Assembly: GCA_020523885.1 (NCBI GenBank)
Contig: JAJAPY010000002.1
Span: 1 to 64,000, forward strand
Length of the DNA stretch: 64,000 nucleotides
Direction: 5' to 3'
DNA from: Candidatus Liberimonas magnetica
GTDB taxonomy: Bacteria > Elusimicrobiota > Endomicrobiia > Endomicrobiales > JAFGIL01
The translations under genes and the position numbers were made by a program. Shown in pieces: positions 35,801 through 44,246 of this stretch (position 1 is its first letter; every line of letters begins with the position of its first letter). The notes beneath the pieces are model-generated. The model ran no database searches. It had not been told where the DNA came from and worked only from the letters and a program-made list of their open reading frames with translations.

Positions 35801-37353
35801 ACGCAAAGATAATTTTTATTTTTATACCTCTGTTTTTTGCCCTGTGTTTTTTAGAGGCGTCTGTAATAAAGGAAACAGAAGAACTCGGCCAGCTGCTTGA
35901 AGCAGGCAGGTTCGAGGCAGCAGCTGTAAAGATCGAAAATATCAGGGAGCCTTACGAAAAATATTTCTGGAAAAGCAGGCTGTCTTTTTACACCGGCAAA
36001 TACAGGGATGCTTATGCCGAGATAGAATCAGCTCTTGGCTATACAGAAGCCCCGAAATGGTGGGAACAGCTCAAGAATTACTATTATTTTGTTTCAGAGA
36101 TAACGAACGATTTTCAGGATTTTAAGAGCGAGCATTTCCGTTTGAGGGCAAAGGGCCAGGATATAATTTTAGCTTCTTATGCCCTTGATGCCCTTGAAAA
36201 AGCGTATACCGAGATAGGAAGGGAATTGAACTGCTATCCCGGGAGCAAGGTCTTAGTTGAGATATATGGGAATAAACGCGATTTTTCCTTAGCGTCGACT
36301 CTGAGCGAGGATATCCTTGACAAGACCGGGACGGTCGGGATTTGTAAATTCAACAGGCTCATGATATTGTCGCCGCAGATAACTCCCCTGGGATACAGCT
36401 GGCTTGATACGCTTGCGCATGAGTACACTCACATGCTGGCAAACTCGAAAAGCTGCACGAAGTGCCCTTTATGGCTGAATGAAGGAATAGCCAGGTTTTA
36501 CGAGACAAGATGGAGGGCCAAAGAACCCGAATACCTTTCAGCGTCAGCAGAGCAAAAGCTGAAAGAGGCAAAAGATAAGGACCTATTCATCCCGTTTGCC
36601 CGCATGTCTCCTTCCCTTGTTTACCTTAAGAGCCAGGATGAGATCCTCCTTGCTTTTGCCGAGGTTTCAAGCGCCGTTGATTTTATGAGGAAGGAATACG
36701 GTGATGATGTGGTTGAAAAACTGCTCACAAACCTTGACCTGTCGGGCGAAAAAGAAGCATTTAAAAAAACGTTCGGGGTTTCGCTGAAGCAATTTGAAAA
36801 AAAATGTTTTGCTTACATTAAAAGCAGGCAATACCGTGAAAACCCGGGCGTTATCATAGATGAAGTGAACATGAAAAAGACGGCAGAGGATGAATTTGTA
36901 GGAACGAATGCAAGGGGCTATATCCGCCTCGGCGATAAGATGAGAGAAATAGAAAGGTTTGATGCAGCTTTGATACAGTATAACAAAGCGCTTGAACTTG
37001 AACCGGCAAACCCTGTCATACTTTTAAAGATAGCAAAGGCATTCTTAAAGCTCGGCCAGAAGGATGATGCCCGGGAAAAGCTGAAACTTGCGATAGAAAA
37101 AAATCCGCATTATGTAACCCCTTATCAGGTCCTTGGCCAGCTGTATTTCGAGAACGGTGATATCGATAACTGCATAGAAGTCTCTAATAAAGCCATAGGG
37201 ATAAACCCCTTTTACCCTTTGACCCATAAGTACCTTTACAAGTGTTATATGGCAAAAAATGATATGCCTAACGCATACAGGGAAATTAAAACGGCTCTTA
37301 TCCTGGACCCGTCAGATGCCGAAACAAAGGTGATAGCCGACAGGTTGAAATAA
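35797..37353 (+). CDS. Exported MA-clan metallopeptidase (peptidase MA family) with TPR tail
   Basis: A 518-residue secreted zinc-peptidase-like protein. Signal peptide (about 1-21), a helical region, then the metal site H208-EYT-H212 with third ligand E229 in CPLWLNEGIARFYE, typical of PF13485. From about 365 there are four TPRs. The TPR region may bind partners or substrates. Translationally coupled to the DUF4175 gene. Substrate unknown. Confidence 0.83.
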   Translation: MNAKIIFIFIPLFFALCFLEASVIKETEELGQLLEAGRFEAAAVKIENIREPYEKYFWKSRLSFYTGKYRDAYAEIESALGYTEAPKWWEQLKNYYYFVSEITNDFQDFKSEHFRLRAKGQDIILASYALDALEKAYTEIGRELNCYPGSKVLVEIYGNKRDFSLASTLSEDILDKTGTVGICKFNRLMILSPQITPLGYSWLDTLAHEYTHMLANSKSCTKCPLWLNEGIARFYETRWRAKEPEYLSASAEQKLKEAKDKDLFIPFARMSPSLVYLKSQDEILLAFAEVSSAVDFMRKEYGDDVVEKLLTNLDLSGEKEAFKKTFGVSLKQFEKKCFAYIKSRQYRENPGVIIDEVNMKKTAEDEFVGTNARGYIRLGDKMREIERFDAALIQYNKALELEPANPVILLKIAKAFLKLGQKDDAREKLKLAIEKNPHYVTPYQVLGQLYFENGDIDNCIEVSNKAIGINPFYPLTHKYLYKCYMAKNDMPNAYREIKTALILDPSDAETKVIADRLK

Positions 37354-37380
37354 TAATAAATTTGTGCTAATATTAGACAA

Positions 37381-37524
37381 CAATTTCGAAATTCGAAATC
37401 CGAAAAAATATTAAATAACCAAAACAGCAAAAATAAAATTTAAAACGTGAAATTAATATTTTTGGAATTTAGATATTTGATATTGTAGTTTTTTTCAAGA
37501 TTCGAAATTGTAGTTTCGGAATTG
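37381..37524. repeat. Word-type hairpin, TTCGAAATTCG family, copy 1
   Basis: CAATTTCGAAATTCGAAATC and following bases (37381-37409) pair with TTTTTTTCAAGATTCGAAAT... (37490-37524). AT-rich words AAATAACC, AAAACAGC and TTGATATTGTAG lie between. Copies 2 and 3 are at 41617-41760 and 61661-61826; all follow a stop codon within about 30 bases. Confidence 0.7.
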
Positions 37525-37538
37525 CTCTGGAGTATTTT

Positions 37539-38207
37539 ATGTCTTTGTCTAAACTAGAAGAAGTCAAATGCCCCTGCGGCGAAGTATTCGAAGCTGAACT
37601 CTGGAATTCTATAGAAGTAGCCAAGGACCCTGACCTGAAAGAACAGCTTTTAGGCGGGGAGATAAATATCGTCTGCTGCCCGGAGTGCCACCAGATATTT
37701 TACGCCGAACATTTTATCCTTTACCTGGATACCCAAAACGAGATAATCGCCTTTGTTTACCCTTTGAGCTTTTCAAAGCGAAGGGACTACTGGAAATCTA
37801 AAATGGAAAAGGATTTTGAAAAAGTGATGGATCAATTCGTCCCGGAAGACAGGCTTGATTATAAACCGGAGCTCCTGTTCGGGCTTGATTCCCTTGTCAA
37901 TCTGATACACGAAAATGACCAGGCTTCAGATGAAGCTGCCGTATTATTCTATTCGGCTGAAAGTTTAGGCCTTTCGTTGATAGAACTGCGCCCGTGCCTG
38001 GCGCGGTTAAACGGCATGCCTAGAACTATCCCTTTATTAAAATCCAAGAATGATGATATTAGAAGCGAGGCCCTTCAGGGGCTGGCACGCCTTTTGAAAC
38101 ACAACGACCGGCTTACCTGCTATAAAAAATTTTATGACCAGATCCAGAGTGACCCTAACTGGGCATTAAAAAAAGAATTGATAAAACCAAAGAAAAAAAA
38201 TAAATAG
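37539..38207 (+). CDS. CpXC-domain protein
   Basis: A 222-residue cytoplasmic protein. The N-terminal third carries two cysteine motifs, C11-P-C13 and C46-C47-P-E-C50, matching the CpXC domain (PF14353), a probable zinc-binding module of unknown role. The rest is helical and contains a short HEAT/HAD-like repeat stretch (about 150-200). GGAG lies 7 bases before the ATG. Confidence 0.75.
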   Translation: MSLSKLEEVKCPCGEVFEAELWNSIEVAKDPDLKEQLLGGEINIVCCPECHQIFYAEHFILYLDTQNEIIAFVYPLSFSKRRDYWKSKMEKDFEKVMDQFVPEDRLDYKPELLFGLDSLVNLIHENDQASDEAAVLFYSAESLGLSLIELRPCLARLNGMPRTIPLLKSKNDDIRSEALQGLARLLKHNDRLTCYKKFYDQIQSDPNWALKKELIKPKKKNK

Positions 38208-38246
38208 AAAAAGCCCTGTTTTAGAAACCCTGCCTCAAGTCAAAAA

Positions 38247-38606
38247 ATGCATATTTTATCGTTCAAACTTACGCTCGGAATCATATTGCTTACAACAAAC
38301 CAGGTATTCGGATGGCTGGGCATGTTGTGCAGCGTTTATCTCGCAAAAAAAACACGTAAGAATATTTTCTACAGTATAGGCTTATTGATCTATGCCTTGT
38401 CCTGGGGCATGCTCGCCCTTGGAGTTGTCCTGGCAGGGCCTGAAGGCATATTATTTTTAAAGCACATATTTGCAGAATACGGCTGGCAGGCGGTAGCGGT
38501 CCTTTTGTTAGTAGCCTGTTTCTGCGGTTATTTCTGGGAACAGGAGATACGGGAGTTTGAGCTGATAAAAAAATTGACCTCAAAAAAAGACGAGAAAATA
38601 ATATGA
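38247..38606 (+). CDS. Small membrane protein of unknown function
   Basis: A 119-residue protein with three predicted transmembrane helices (about 8-30, 42-63, 78-98) and a charged tail. No family is recognised. No ribosome site is visible. It overlaps the next gene by 4 bases (ATGA), so the pair is probably co-translated. Confidence 0.6.
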   Translation: MHILSFKLTLGIILLTTNQVFGWLGMLCSVYLAKKTRKNIFYSIGLLIYALSWGMLALGVVLAGPEGILFLKHIFAEYGWQAVAVLLLVACFCGYFWEQEIREFELIKKLTSKKDEKII

Positions 38607-39640
38607 GGGTAATGAACCTTTCAAGAATAGAAAGCGGGAAACTAAAACAGATCAGCCGTTATGCGGATAAATTGAACAAGCATGCTTATTTGGTAGGCGG
38701 AGCTTTAAGGGATATTTTGCTTAAAAAGAAAGTTCTTGACCTGGATATCGTAATAGAAGGTGATGCGCAAGGGCTGATAAATGAACTTTCTAAAGCATGG
38801 AAAGCCAAAACAATAGTTTACCCGGAATTCGGCACTTACATTTTGAAATATAAAAAAGGGCGGCACATAGATTTTGCGACCGCAAGAAAAGAATCCTATC
38901 CAAAACCCGGAAGCCTCCCGAAAGTAACGTTCAGTAATTTAAAAGACGACCTTTACAGGCGGGATTTTACCATAAATGCCATGGCTCTGGCCCTTTCGGG
39001 TACTTGTAAAGGACGGATAATAGATTATTACGGGGGGCAAAAAGACCTTGAAAATAGAACGTTAAGGGTTTTGCATAAAGAAAGTTTCAAAGACGATGCA
39101 ACCAGGCTATTTAGGCTTGCCCGTTTTATGGGGCGCGGGTATAGACCTGAAAAAAACACATTAAAACTCGTAAAGAGGGCCGTTAAATACCTTAAGGCTA
39201 TCGCTCCGGAGCGTTTAAGAGAAGAATTGCTGGCTATTTTAAAAGAAAAAAAACCGTTCAAAATACTGTCTTTTCTTAAAAATTGGGGAGTACTCCGTTT
39301 TATTATTCCGGAAGCCCGGGTTAACAGGGCCTTAGAAAAGCTGGATAAGGTACCTGGCTTAGCAAACCGTTTTAGCATTATCTTTTCCGGCCTGTCCAAA
39401 GAAGAAAGGTCCTCTGCCATGCTGAACTTAAGGCTTCAAAGAAGTTTGAAAAATGAGATTGAAAGATTAAGCCAGACTTCAAAAGAAAGACAGCTTATTT
39501 CAGGAAAAGACCTGATCAAAATGGGCTATAAACCCGGTCCGATATTCAAAGAGATACTTAATAATACCTCAAAACAGGATTTTGTTTCCCGTCAAAAAGC
39601 CCTTCAATTTGTAATTGACAATTATCCCGGAAAAAAATAA
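38603..39640 (+). CDS. tRNA nucleotidyltransferase/poly(A) polymerase family (class II)
   Basis: A 345-residue class II nucleotidyltransferase that adds CCA, or A only, to tRNA 3' ends. It shows VGGALRDILL (G32-G33), the metal pair D46-L-D48, RRDFTINAMA and the DDATRLFRLARF helix. There is no HD domain, so it is a short form. CCA-adding and A-adding enzymes cannot be separated by eye. Overlaps the small membrane protein gene. Its last codons are partly duplicated 54 bases downstream. Confidence 0.85.
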   Translation: MRVMNLSRIESGKLKQISRYADKLNKHAYLVGGALRDILLKKKVLDLDIVIEGDAQGLINELSKAWKAKTIVYPEFGTYILKYKKGRHIDFATARKESYPKPGSLPKVTFSNLKDDLYRRDFTINAMALALSGTCKGRIIDYYGGQKDLENRTLRVLHKESFKDDATRLFRLARFMGRGYRPEKNTLKLVKRAVKYLKAIAPERLREELLAILKEKKPFKILSFLKNWGVLRFIIPEARVNRALEKLDKVPGLANRFSIIFSGLSKEERSSAMLNLRLQRSLKNEIERLSQTSKERQLISGKDLIKMGYKPGPIFKEILNNTSKQDFVSRQKALQFVIDNYPGKK

Positions 39641-39681
39641 TAAAAAATATAGAATAACCTGCGTGTAATTGACAATTATCC
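39611..39681 (+). repeat. Direct repeat of the 3' end of the tRNA nucleotidyltransferase gene
   Basis: GTAATTGACAATTATCC occurs at 39611-39627, inside the gene end, and again at 39665-39681, with 54 bases between starts. A-rich stretches follow both. This looks like a local duplication or slippage product. Confidence 0.7.
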
Positions 39682-39694
39682 TCAAAAAAGATAA

Positions 39695-39730
39695 AATCAG
39701 CGAAACACTAATAACAGTGTTTCGCTGATT
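39695..39730. repeat. Perfect 15-bp hairpin after the tRNA nucleotidyltransferase gene
   Basis: AATCAGCGAAACACT (39695-39709) and AGTGTTTCGCTGATT (39716-39730) form a perfect 15-bp stem with a 6-base loop. No T-run follows, so it would be a Rho-independent terminator only in a loose sense. Confidence 0.7.
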
Positions 39731-39737
39731 AAGGTGA

Positions 39738-39811
39738 TTGACTACATGATTGCAGTGATTAATTATTGTTGAATTATCACTGTAATCGTGGTTTTAAATC
39801 GCTGTAATCGT
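39738..39811. repeat. Word-type hairpin, ATCACTGTAATC family, copy 2
   Basis: TGATTGCAGTGATTAATTAT (39748-39767) pairs with ATTATCACTGTAATCG downstream, and ATCGCTGTAATCG words follow. Same family as 21904-22010. Confidence 0.6.
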
Positions 39812-39844
39812 GACCGTTGTCCCGCAAAGCGGGATTCAACGGTC
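39812..39844. repeat. Perfect two-step hairpin upstream of the M50 protease gene
   Basis: GACCGTTG...CAACGGTC encloses TCCCGC-AAA-GCGGGA, with only two unpaired T. It lies 24 bases before the chosen ATG at 39869 and in front of its AGGGG ribosome site, so it may affect translation. A related CCCGC...GCGGG palindrome is at 40541-40557. Confidence 0.65.
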
Positions 39845-39868
39845 TTAATTGATAATTCTAGGGGTTTT

Positions 39869-40504
39869 ATGGTTTTTTTAATACAGCTTCCGATACTCTT
39901 GTTTTCAATAATAGTACATGAGTATGCACATGGATGGATGGCAGAAAGGTTTGGCGATGATACAGCCCGGGTTATGGGCCGCCTGACATTTAATCCGATA
40001 CCGCACATAGATCTTTTCGGAACGATACTTTTGCCGGCTCTTGCGCTCATGACCGGAGCACCGGTTTTTGGCTGGGCAAAGCCGGTACCGGTAAACCCTT
40101 ACCGTTTAAACAACCCTGACAAAGACATGATATGGGTCTCTTTAGCCGGGCCGCTTTCGAATTTAGGGCTTGCTGTAATAGCGGCTTTTATGATGTGGGC
40201 TATAAGGACTTTCCAATTCATGCCGCATTTTTTTTCAGTATCTGTTTATGAACTCCTGAGATTAGTCCTGGTAATAAATGTCTTACTTCCGGTATTTAAC
40301 CTGGTCCCGATACCTCCTTTAGACGGAAGCAAAGTGCTTATGGGTCTGCTGCCGTCAAATCTTGCTTATAGATATGCAGAAATCGAAAATTACGGTTTTT
40401 TTATCATAATAATCCTTCTTTCAAGCGGTATATTCTGGCGTTTCCTGGGCCCGATCATAAATTTCTTGATAGTCAGCCTTGGCGGCTCAAGTTACTACAA
40501 CTAA
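39869..40504 (+). CDS. Site-2 protease family (M50) intramembrane metalloprotease
   Basis: A 211-residue protease of the short bacterial M50 group. Zinc site H17-EYA-H21 in the first helix, and the third ligand D152 in PIPPLDGSKV. Six helices are predicted. No PDZ domain, so it is not RseP. The ATG at 39869 follows AGGGG. The longer frame from 39788 reads through hairpin DNA and would place 27 charged residues before the first helix. Substrate unknown. Confidence 0.88.
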   Translation: MVFLIQLPILLFSIIVHEYAHGWMAERFGDDTARVMGRLTFNPIPHIDLFGTILLPALALMTGAPVFGWAKPVPVNPYRLNNPDKDMIWVSLAGPLSNLGLAVIAAFMMWAIRTFQFMPHFFSVSVYELLRLVLVINVLLPVFNLVPIPPLDGSKVLMGLLPSNLAYRYAEIENYGFFIIIILLSSGIFWRFLGPIINFLIVSLGGSSYYN

Positions 40505-40506
40505 AA

Positions 40507-40620
40507 TCAAAATGAAAAATGCAAAGTGCAAAATTGCGGTATCCCGCTAAGCGGGATGATTAAATCAGTTCGCTAAAGCGAACACATTATCTTTAATTTT
40601 TTAAATTTTATATTTAATCT
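40507..40620. repeat. Intergenic palindromes, ATCCCGC and GTTCGCT, within AAATGCAAAGTG words
   Basis: AAAATGAAAAATGCAAAGTG words (40509-40535) form a loose pair with the AT-rich TTAATTTTTTAAATTTTATA downstream. Between them are two perfect palindromes: ATCCCGCTAAGCGGGAT (40541-40557) and GTTCGCTAAAGCGAAC (40568-40583). Confidence 0.65.
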
Positions 40621-40635
40621 AATTTATGGGGAATT

Positions 40636-41619
40636 ATGACTAAAACTAAAAAAAGAATATTATCGGGCATGCGGCCTTCGGGCCAGCTTCATTTAGGACA
40701 CCTCTTCGGAGCTCTGGACAATTGGGTAAAACTTCAGGATGAGTATGAATGCTATTACATGGTAGCTGACTGGCATGCCTTGACAACAGACTATGCAGAT
40801 ACCTCGAATATAAAGGAAAACACAAGGGAAATGGTCATAGACTGGCTTACCGTGGGCATCGACCCTGCCAAAAGCATAATATTCAGGCAATCTGAAGTGT
40901 CAGAACACTCAGAACTCTTTTTACTTCTTTCAATGATTACTCCTCTTGGCTGGCTTTTTCGCTGCCCTACATACAAAGAGCAGTTAAAAGAGGTTGCCAA
41001 CAAAGACCTGCATAATTTCGGGTTCCTTGGCTACCCTGTATTGCAGGCAGCTGATATCATGATATATAAGGCAAATGCAGTGCCGGTTGGCGAAGACCAG
41101 CTGCCTCACGTTGAGTTGACGCGGGAGATAGCCAGGCGTTTTAACGGTTTTTATGGTAATGTTTTAGTTGAACCTGCAGCGCTGCTTACGAAATCTGCCA
41201 GAGTGCCGGGTATAGATGCAAGAAAAATGTCAAAATCTTACGGCAATGCAATAACCCTGGCAGAAGAACCTGAATCAGTCAAGGCTAAAGTAAAACAGAT
41301 GTTTACAGATCCGAAGAAAATCCGTGCAAATGACCCGGGCCATCCGGAAGGCTGCGTTGTTTTTGCATTCCAGGAACTTTACAGCCCTGATTTCAAAAAC
41401 ATAACGGAGGATTGCAGACTTGGAAAGATAGGGTGTGTTTCATGTAAAGCTAAAGTCAGTGAGCTTCTTAACAAAGCATTGGAGCCTATGAGGGAAAAAA
41501 GAAATAAAATAAGCCAGGATAAAAAAATAGTAGATGAAGTGCTCCTGGAAGGCCAGAAAAAAGCAAAAGAAACGGCTGCAAAGACCATGGAAGAAGTAAG
41601 AACAGCCATTAAAATCTAA
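40636..41619 (+). CDS. trpS: Tryptophanyl-tRNA synthetase
   Basis: A 327-residue class I aminoacyl-tRNA synthetase charging tRNA-Trp. The HIGH motif is H19-LGH22 after the typical GMRPSGQLHLGH, and KMSKS is at 197-201. Length and motifs are normal for bacterial TrpS. GGGGA lies 8 bases before the ATG. Confidence 0.97.
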   Translation: MTKTKKRILSGMRPSGQLHLGHLFGALDNWVKLQDEYECYYMVADWHALTTDYADTSNIKENTREMVIDWLTVGIDPAKSIIFRQSEVSEHSELFLLLSMITPLGWLFRCPTYKEQLKEVANKDLHNFGFLGYPVLQAADIMIYKANAVPVGEDQLPHVELTREIARRFNGFYGNVLVEPAALLTKSARVPGIDARKMSKSYGNAITLAEEPESVKAKVKQMFTDPKKIRANDPGHPEGCVVFAFQELYSPDFKNITEDCRLGKIGCVSCKAKVSELLNKALEPMREKRNKISQDKKIVDEVLLEGQKKAKETAAKTMEEVRTAIKI

Positions 41620-41760
41620 TTTCGAATAGGCAATCTCGAAATCCGAAAGAATATAAAATAGGCAAAAAGAAAAATATTGAATTTATTTGTTGTTTGAATA
41701 TTTGATATTGCAGTTTTTTTCGAGATTCGGATTTGGTTATTCGAAATTGTAGTTTCGAAA
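41617..41760. repeat. Word-type hairpin, TTCGAAATTCG family, copy 2
   Basis: Begins at the trpS stop codon: AATTTCGAATAGGCAATCTC onward to ATCCGAAAGAAT, pairing with TTTTTTTCGAGATTCGGATT onward to CGAAATTGTAG. Between lie AAAAATATTGAATTT and TTTGATATTGCAG, shared with copies 1 and 3. The right arm touches the scpA ribosome site. Confidence 0.72.
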
Positions 41761-41767
41761 GGAAATT

Positions 41768-42556
41768 ATGCCGTACGACATTCATCTTGAAATCTTCGAA
41801 GGCCCGCTTGACCTCTTATTGTACCTTATCAAAAAGAACGATATGGATATAGCAGAGATCCCTATCTCTCAGATAACTCATGAATACATTGAGTACCTGG
41901 ATATAATGAAGGACCTGAACCTTGATATTGCGGGCGAATTCCTTGTTATGGCATCTACCTTAATGCAGATAAAGGCAAGGATGCTGCTTCCTTCAGAGGC
42001 GGTGCAGGAAGAAGAAGGCCCGAACCCTCTTGAGGAACTGAAATCAAAACTTATGGAGTACCAGAAATATAAAGAAGTCGCAAAAAGGCTCAGTAAAAGA
42101 GAAGAATATTTTTCGGAACTTTTTTACCGCTCGGCGCCGGTTTTCGATAAGAACGATTATGTCCTTGACGTGTCTTTGTTCGACCTGTTGAACGGTTTCA
42201 GGAATGTTTTAAGAGAACTCCCTAAAGACGTAAAAGAGATAGTTTATGAAGAGATACCTATCGAGCAGAGGATCAGGGAGATCCTTGATATGTTCGAAGG
42301 GAAACAATACCTGTCTTTTGAAGAGATACTGAAACTTGAAAAAACGAAGGTGGGGCTTATCTTAAGTTTTTTAGCGATATTGGAACTCATCCGTTTACGG
42401 CAGATCATAGTAAAACAGGTTGAACTGTTCGGCCCCATACGGGTCTATAAGGTAAAGGAAGAGGAAGAAGTAAAACAGGAGAACCTCCAGAATCAGGTTT
42501 CAGCCGATGAGCCTCAGCAGGAACTTAATCTAAAAGAACAGGAAAAAAAGGAATGA
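41768..42556 (+). CDS. scpA: Segregation and condensation protein A
   Basis: A 262-residue kleisin subunit of the SMC-ScpAB chromosome condensation complex. The N-terminal FEGPLDLLLYLIKKNDMDI is diagnostic, and a winged-helix C-terminus (about 200-240) ends in an acidic, Gln-rich tail. AAGGA precedes the ATG. The stop overlaps scpB by 4 bases. No smc gene is in the window. Confidence 0.95.
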   Translation: MPYDIHLEIFEGPLDLLLYLIKKNDMDIAEIPISQITHEYIEYLDIMKDLNLDIAGEFLVMASTLMQIKARMLLPSEAVQEEEGPNPLEELKSKLMEYQKYKEVAKRLSKREEYFSELFYRSAPVFDKNDYVLDVSLFDLLNGFRNVLRELPKDVKEIVYEEIPIEQRIREILDMFEGKQYLSFEEILKLEKTKVGLILSFLAILELIRLRQIIVKQVELFGPIRVYKVKEEEEVKQENLQNQVSADEPQQELNLKEQEKKE

Positions 42557-43218
42557 CCATGGAACCAAATCAGGTAAGGGATATCATAGAAGCTTTGATA
42601 TTTATTTCGGATAATCCGGTAAGTTTGTCACAGCTGAAGGAAGTCCTGGGTAAAGAAGCCCAGGGCCACGACCTTGAACAGCTGGTAAGGGATATAGGCG
42701 AATCATATAACCAGAGAAAAAGCCCGGTTGAACTGCGGTTCATCGCCGGCGGCTGGCAGCTTGCGACTAAAAAGGAATATTCTCCCTGGATAAGAAAACT
42801 TTATAAAGACAGGACTACCTTGAAATTATCCAACTCCGCGCTTGAAACCCTTTCAATAGTAGCCTATAAGCAGCCTCTAACACGTTCGGAGGTCGAGGAA
42901 ATAAGAGGCGTAGAGGCAACAGGTGTGCTTGAGACACTGCTTGAAAGAAGGCTTATAAAGATCGTAGGCCGAAAAGAAACAGTCGGGCGCCCTATACTTT
43001 ACGGAACAACCCAGGAGTTCTTGCGGCATTTTGGCTTAAGCCATTTGAGCGAACTGCCTTCTTTGGAAGAGCTGACCCCTCCTGAAGAAGCCGCAGCAGA
43101 CAGTGGTTCGGAAGGGGTAGAATCAGAGGTTTCCGATGAACCGGCTCAAGCTGCCGATGAAACCTCCAGTGAAACTACAGGTGAAGAAAATATTGCTGAA
43201 GATGAACCAAAAGAATAG
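42553..43218 (+). CDS. scpB: Segregation and condensation protein B
   Basis: A 221-residue partner of ScpA, made of two winged helices. It shows IIEALIFISDNPVSLSQL, RFIAGGWQLATK, ALETLSIVAYKQPLTRSEVE and VGRPILYGTT. The tail from about 175 is acidic and low-complexity. Overlaps scpA, so the two are co-translated. The first ATG could be 42553 or 42559. Confidence 0.95.
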   Translation: MTMEPNQVRDIIEALIFISDNPVSLSQLKEVLGKEAQGHDLEQLVRDIGESYNQRKSPVELRFIAGGWQLATKKEYSPWIRKLYKDRTTLKLSNSALETLSIVAYKQPLTRSEVEEIRGVEATGVLETLLERRLIKIVGRKETVGRPILYGTTQEFLRHFGLSHLSELPSLEELTPPEEAAADSGSEGVESEVSDEPAQAADETSSETTGEENIAEDEPKE

Positions 43219-43220
43219 AA

Positions 43221-44135
43221 ATGATATCGATCTCTACTGCATATAATATCAATAAGCACGGTTCCTGGCCTGGTGTTTTATCCGGGATAAAAAGATTAGG
43301 TTTTCACGATGTTGAATTAAACGTAGAAGTACCTTCTTCCTGGATACAAAGCATTGAAAGTTCCGTAAAAAATAATGAAGTAAATATTTCAAGCATTCAT
43401 AATTATTGTCCGAAGCTTGAAGGCCTTCCTGCGGGAAAGTCGATATTTTTTGCGTATTCTCTGGCATCACCGGACAAGGAAGAAAGGAACACGGCAGTCA
43501 GGCTGACTTCTGAAACCATAGAACTTGCAAAAAGGCTGAATGCTAAAGCTGTCGTCATCCATGCGGGCGAAGTTCTTACGCAGCCGAGCGGCTCAGAGCT
43601 TTTTAAATATGCGGTAAAATTCGGGAAGAATGCGAAATTGTTCACTAAATACAAAGAAAGCATATTAAAAGAGCGCAAAGAAAAGTCAAAATATTATCTG
43701 GACAATCTCAAAAAAAGTATAAACACTTTGATAGAAAATTCTAAAGGCAGTAAAGTCGCTTTCGGGCTTGAAACACGGATATATTATCATGAGATACCGG
43801 TAATAGAGGAGTTTGAAATTCTTTTTAAAGAGTTCTCCGGAGCTCCCCTTTATTACTGGCACGATACAGGCCATGCAGAAGTAAATGTCCGCCTTGGTTT
43901 CGTAAAAGAACACGAAGATTACCTTAAAGCTTTTAAGGATAAACTTCTGGGGGTACACCTTCATGACCTGCACGGGCTTTTTGACCACTATGCGCCTGGA
44001 AGCGGAGATTTTGATTTTAAAAGGCTGCTGCCTTATTTGAATAAAAACACAATAAAAGTAATCGAGGCGCATTCGCAGTCAACTTTAAAGCAAGTAAAAG
44101 ATAGCCTTAATTATTTTAAGAAAATCGGCTTATAA
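43221..44135 (+). CDS. Sugar phosphate isomerase/epimerase-like TIM barrel
   Basis: A 304-residue protein of the AP-endonuclease-2/xylose isomerase-like TIM-barrel superfamily. It contains AKAVVIHAGEVL, FGLETRIYYHE, YYWHDTGHAEV, GVHLHDLHG and VIEAHSQSTL, with the His, Asp and Glu ligands of a divalent metal site. The substrate cannot be read from sequence. It follows scpB by 2 bases, so it is probably in that operon. Confidence 0.75.
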   Translation: MISISTAYNINKHGSWPGVLSGIKRLGFHDVELNVEVPSSWIQSIESSVKNNEVNISSIHNYCPKLEGLPAGKSIFFAYSLASPDKEERNTAVRLTSETIELAKRLNAKAVVIHAGEVLTQPSGSELFKYAVKFGKNAKLFTKYKESILKERKEKSKYYLDNLKKSINTLIENSKGSKVAFGLETRIYYHEIPVIEEFEILFKEFSGAPLYYWHDTGHAEVNVRLGFVKEHEDYLKAFKDKLLGVHLHDLHGLFDHYAPGSGDFDFKRLLPYLNKNTIKVIEAHSQSTLKQVKDSLNYFKKIGL

Positions 44136-44140
44136 TACAT

Positions 44141-44226
44141 AAAGCGTATAGCGGATAGCGTTTAGCGTATAGGAAGGTCAAAGACTTTGAAGTTCTATCC
44201 GCTCTACGCTATCCGCTAAACGCTAT
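44141..44226. repeat. Word-type hairpin, CGCTA family, copy 2
   Basis: Left arm AGCGTATAGCGGATAGCGTT and on (44142-44173) pairs with TCTATCCGCTCTACGCTATC and on (44194-44226). The loop TCAAAGACTTTGA is itself a perfect small palindrome. The same loop word GTCTTTGACTT is in the copy at 53416-53496. Confidence 0.8.
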
Positions 44227-44246
44227 AAATATTTTGGAGGTTTTAA

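Noticed and set aside
37354-37538. Small RNA gene or tRNA in the gap
   Set aside because: Only AT-rich word hairpins are visible; no cloverleaf or conserved tRNA bases.
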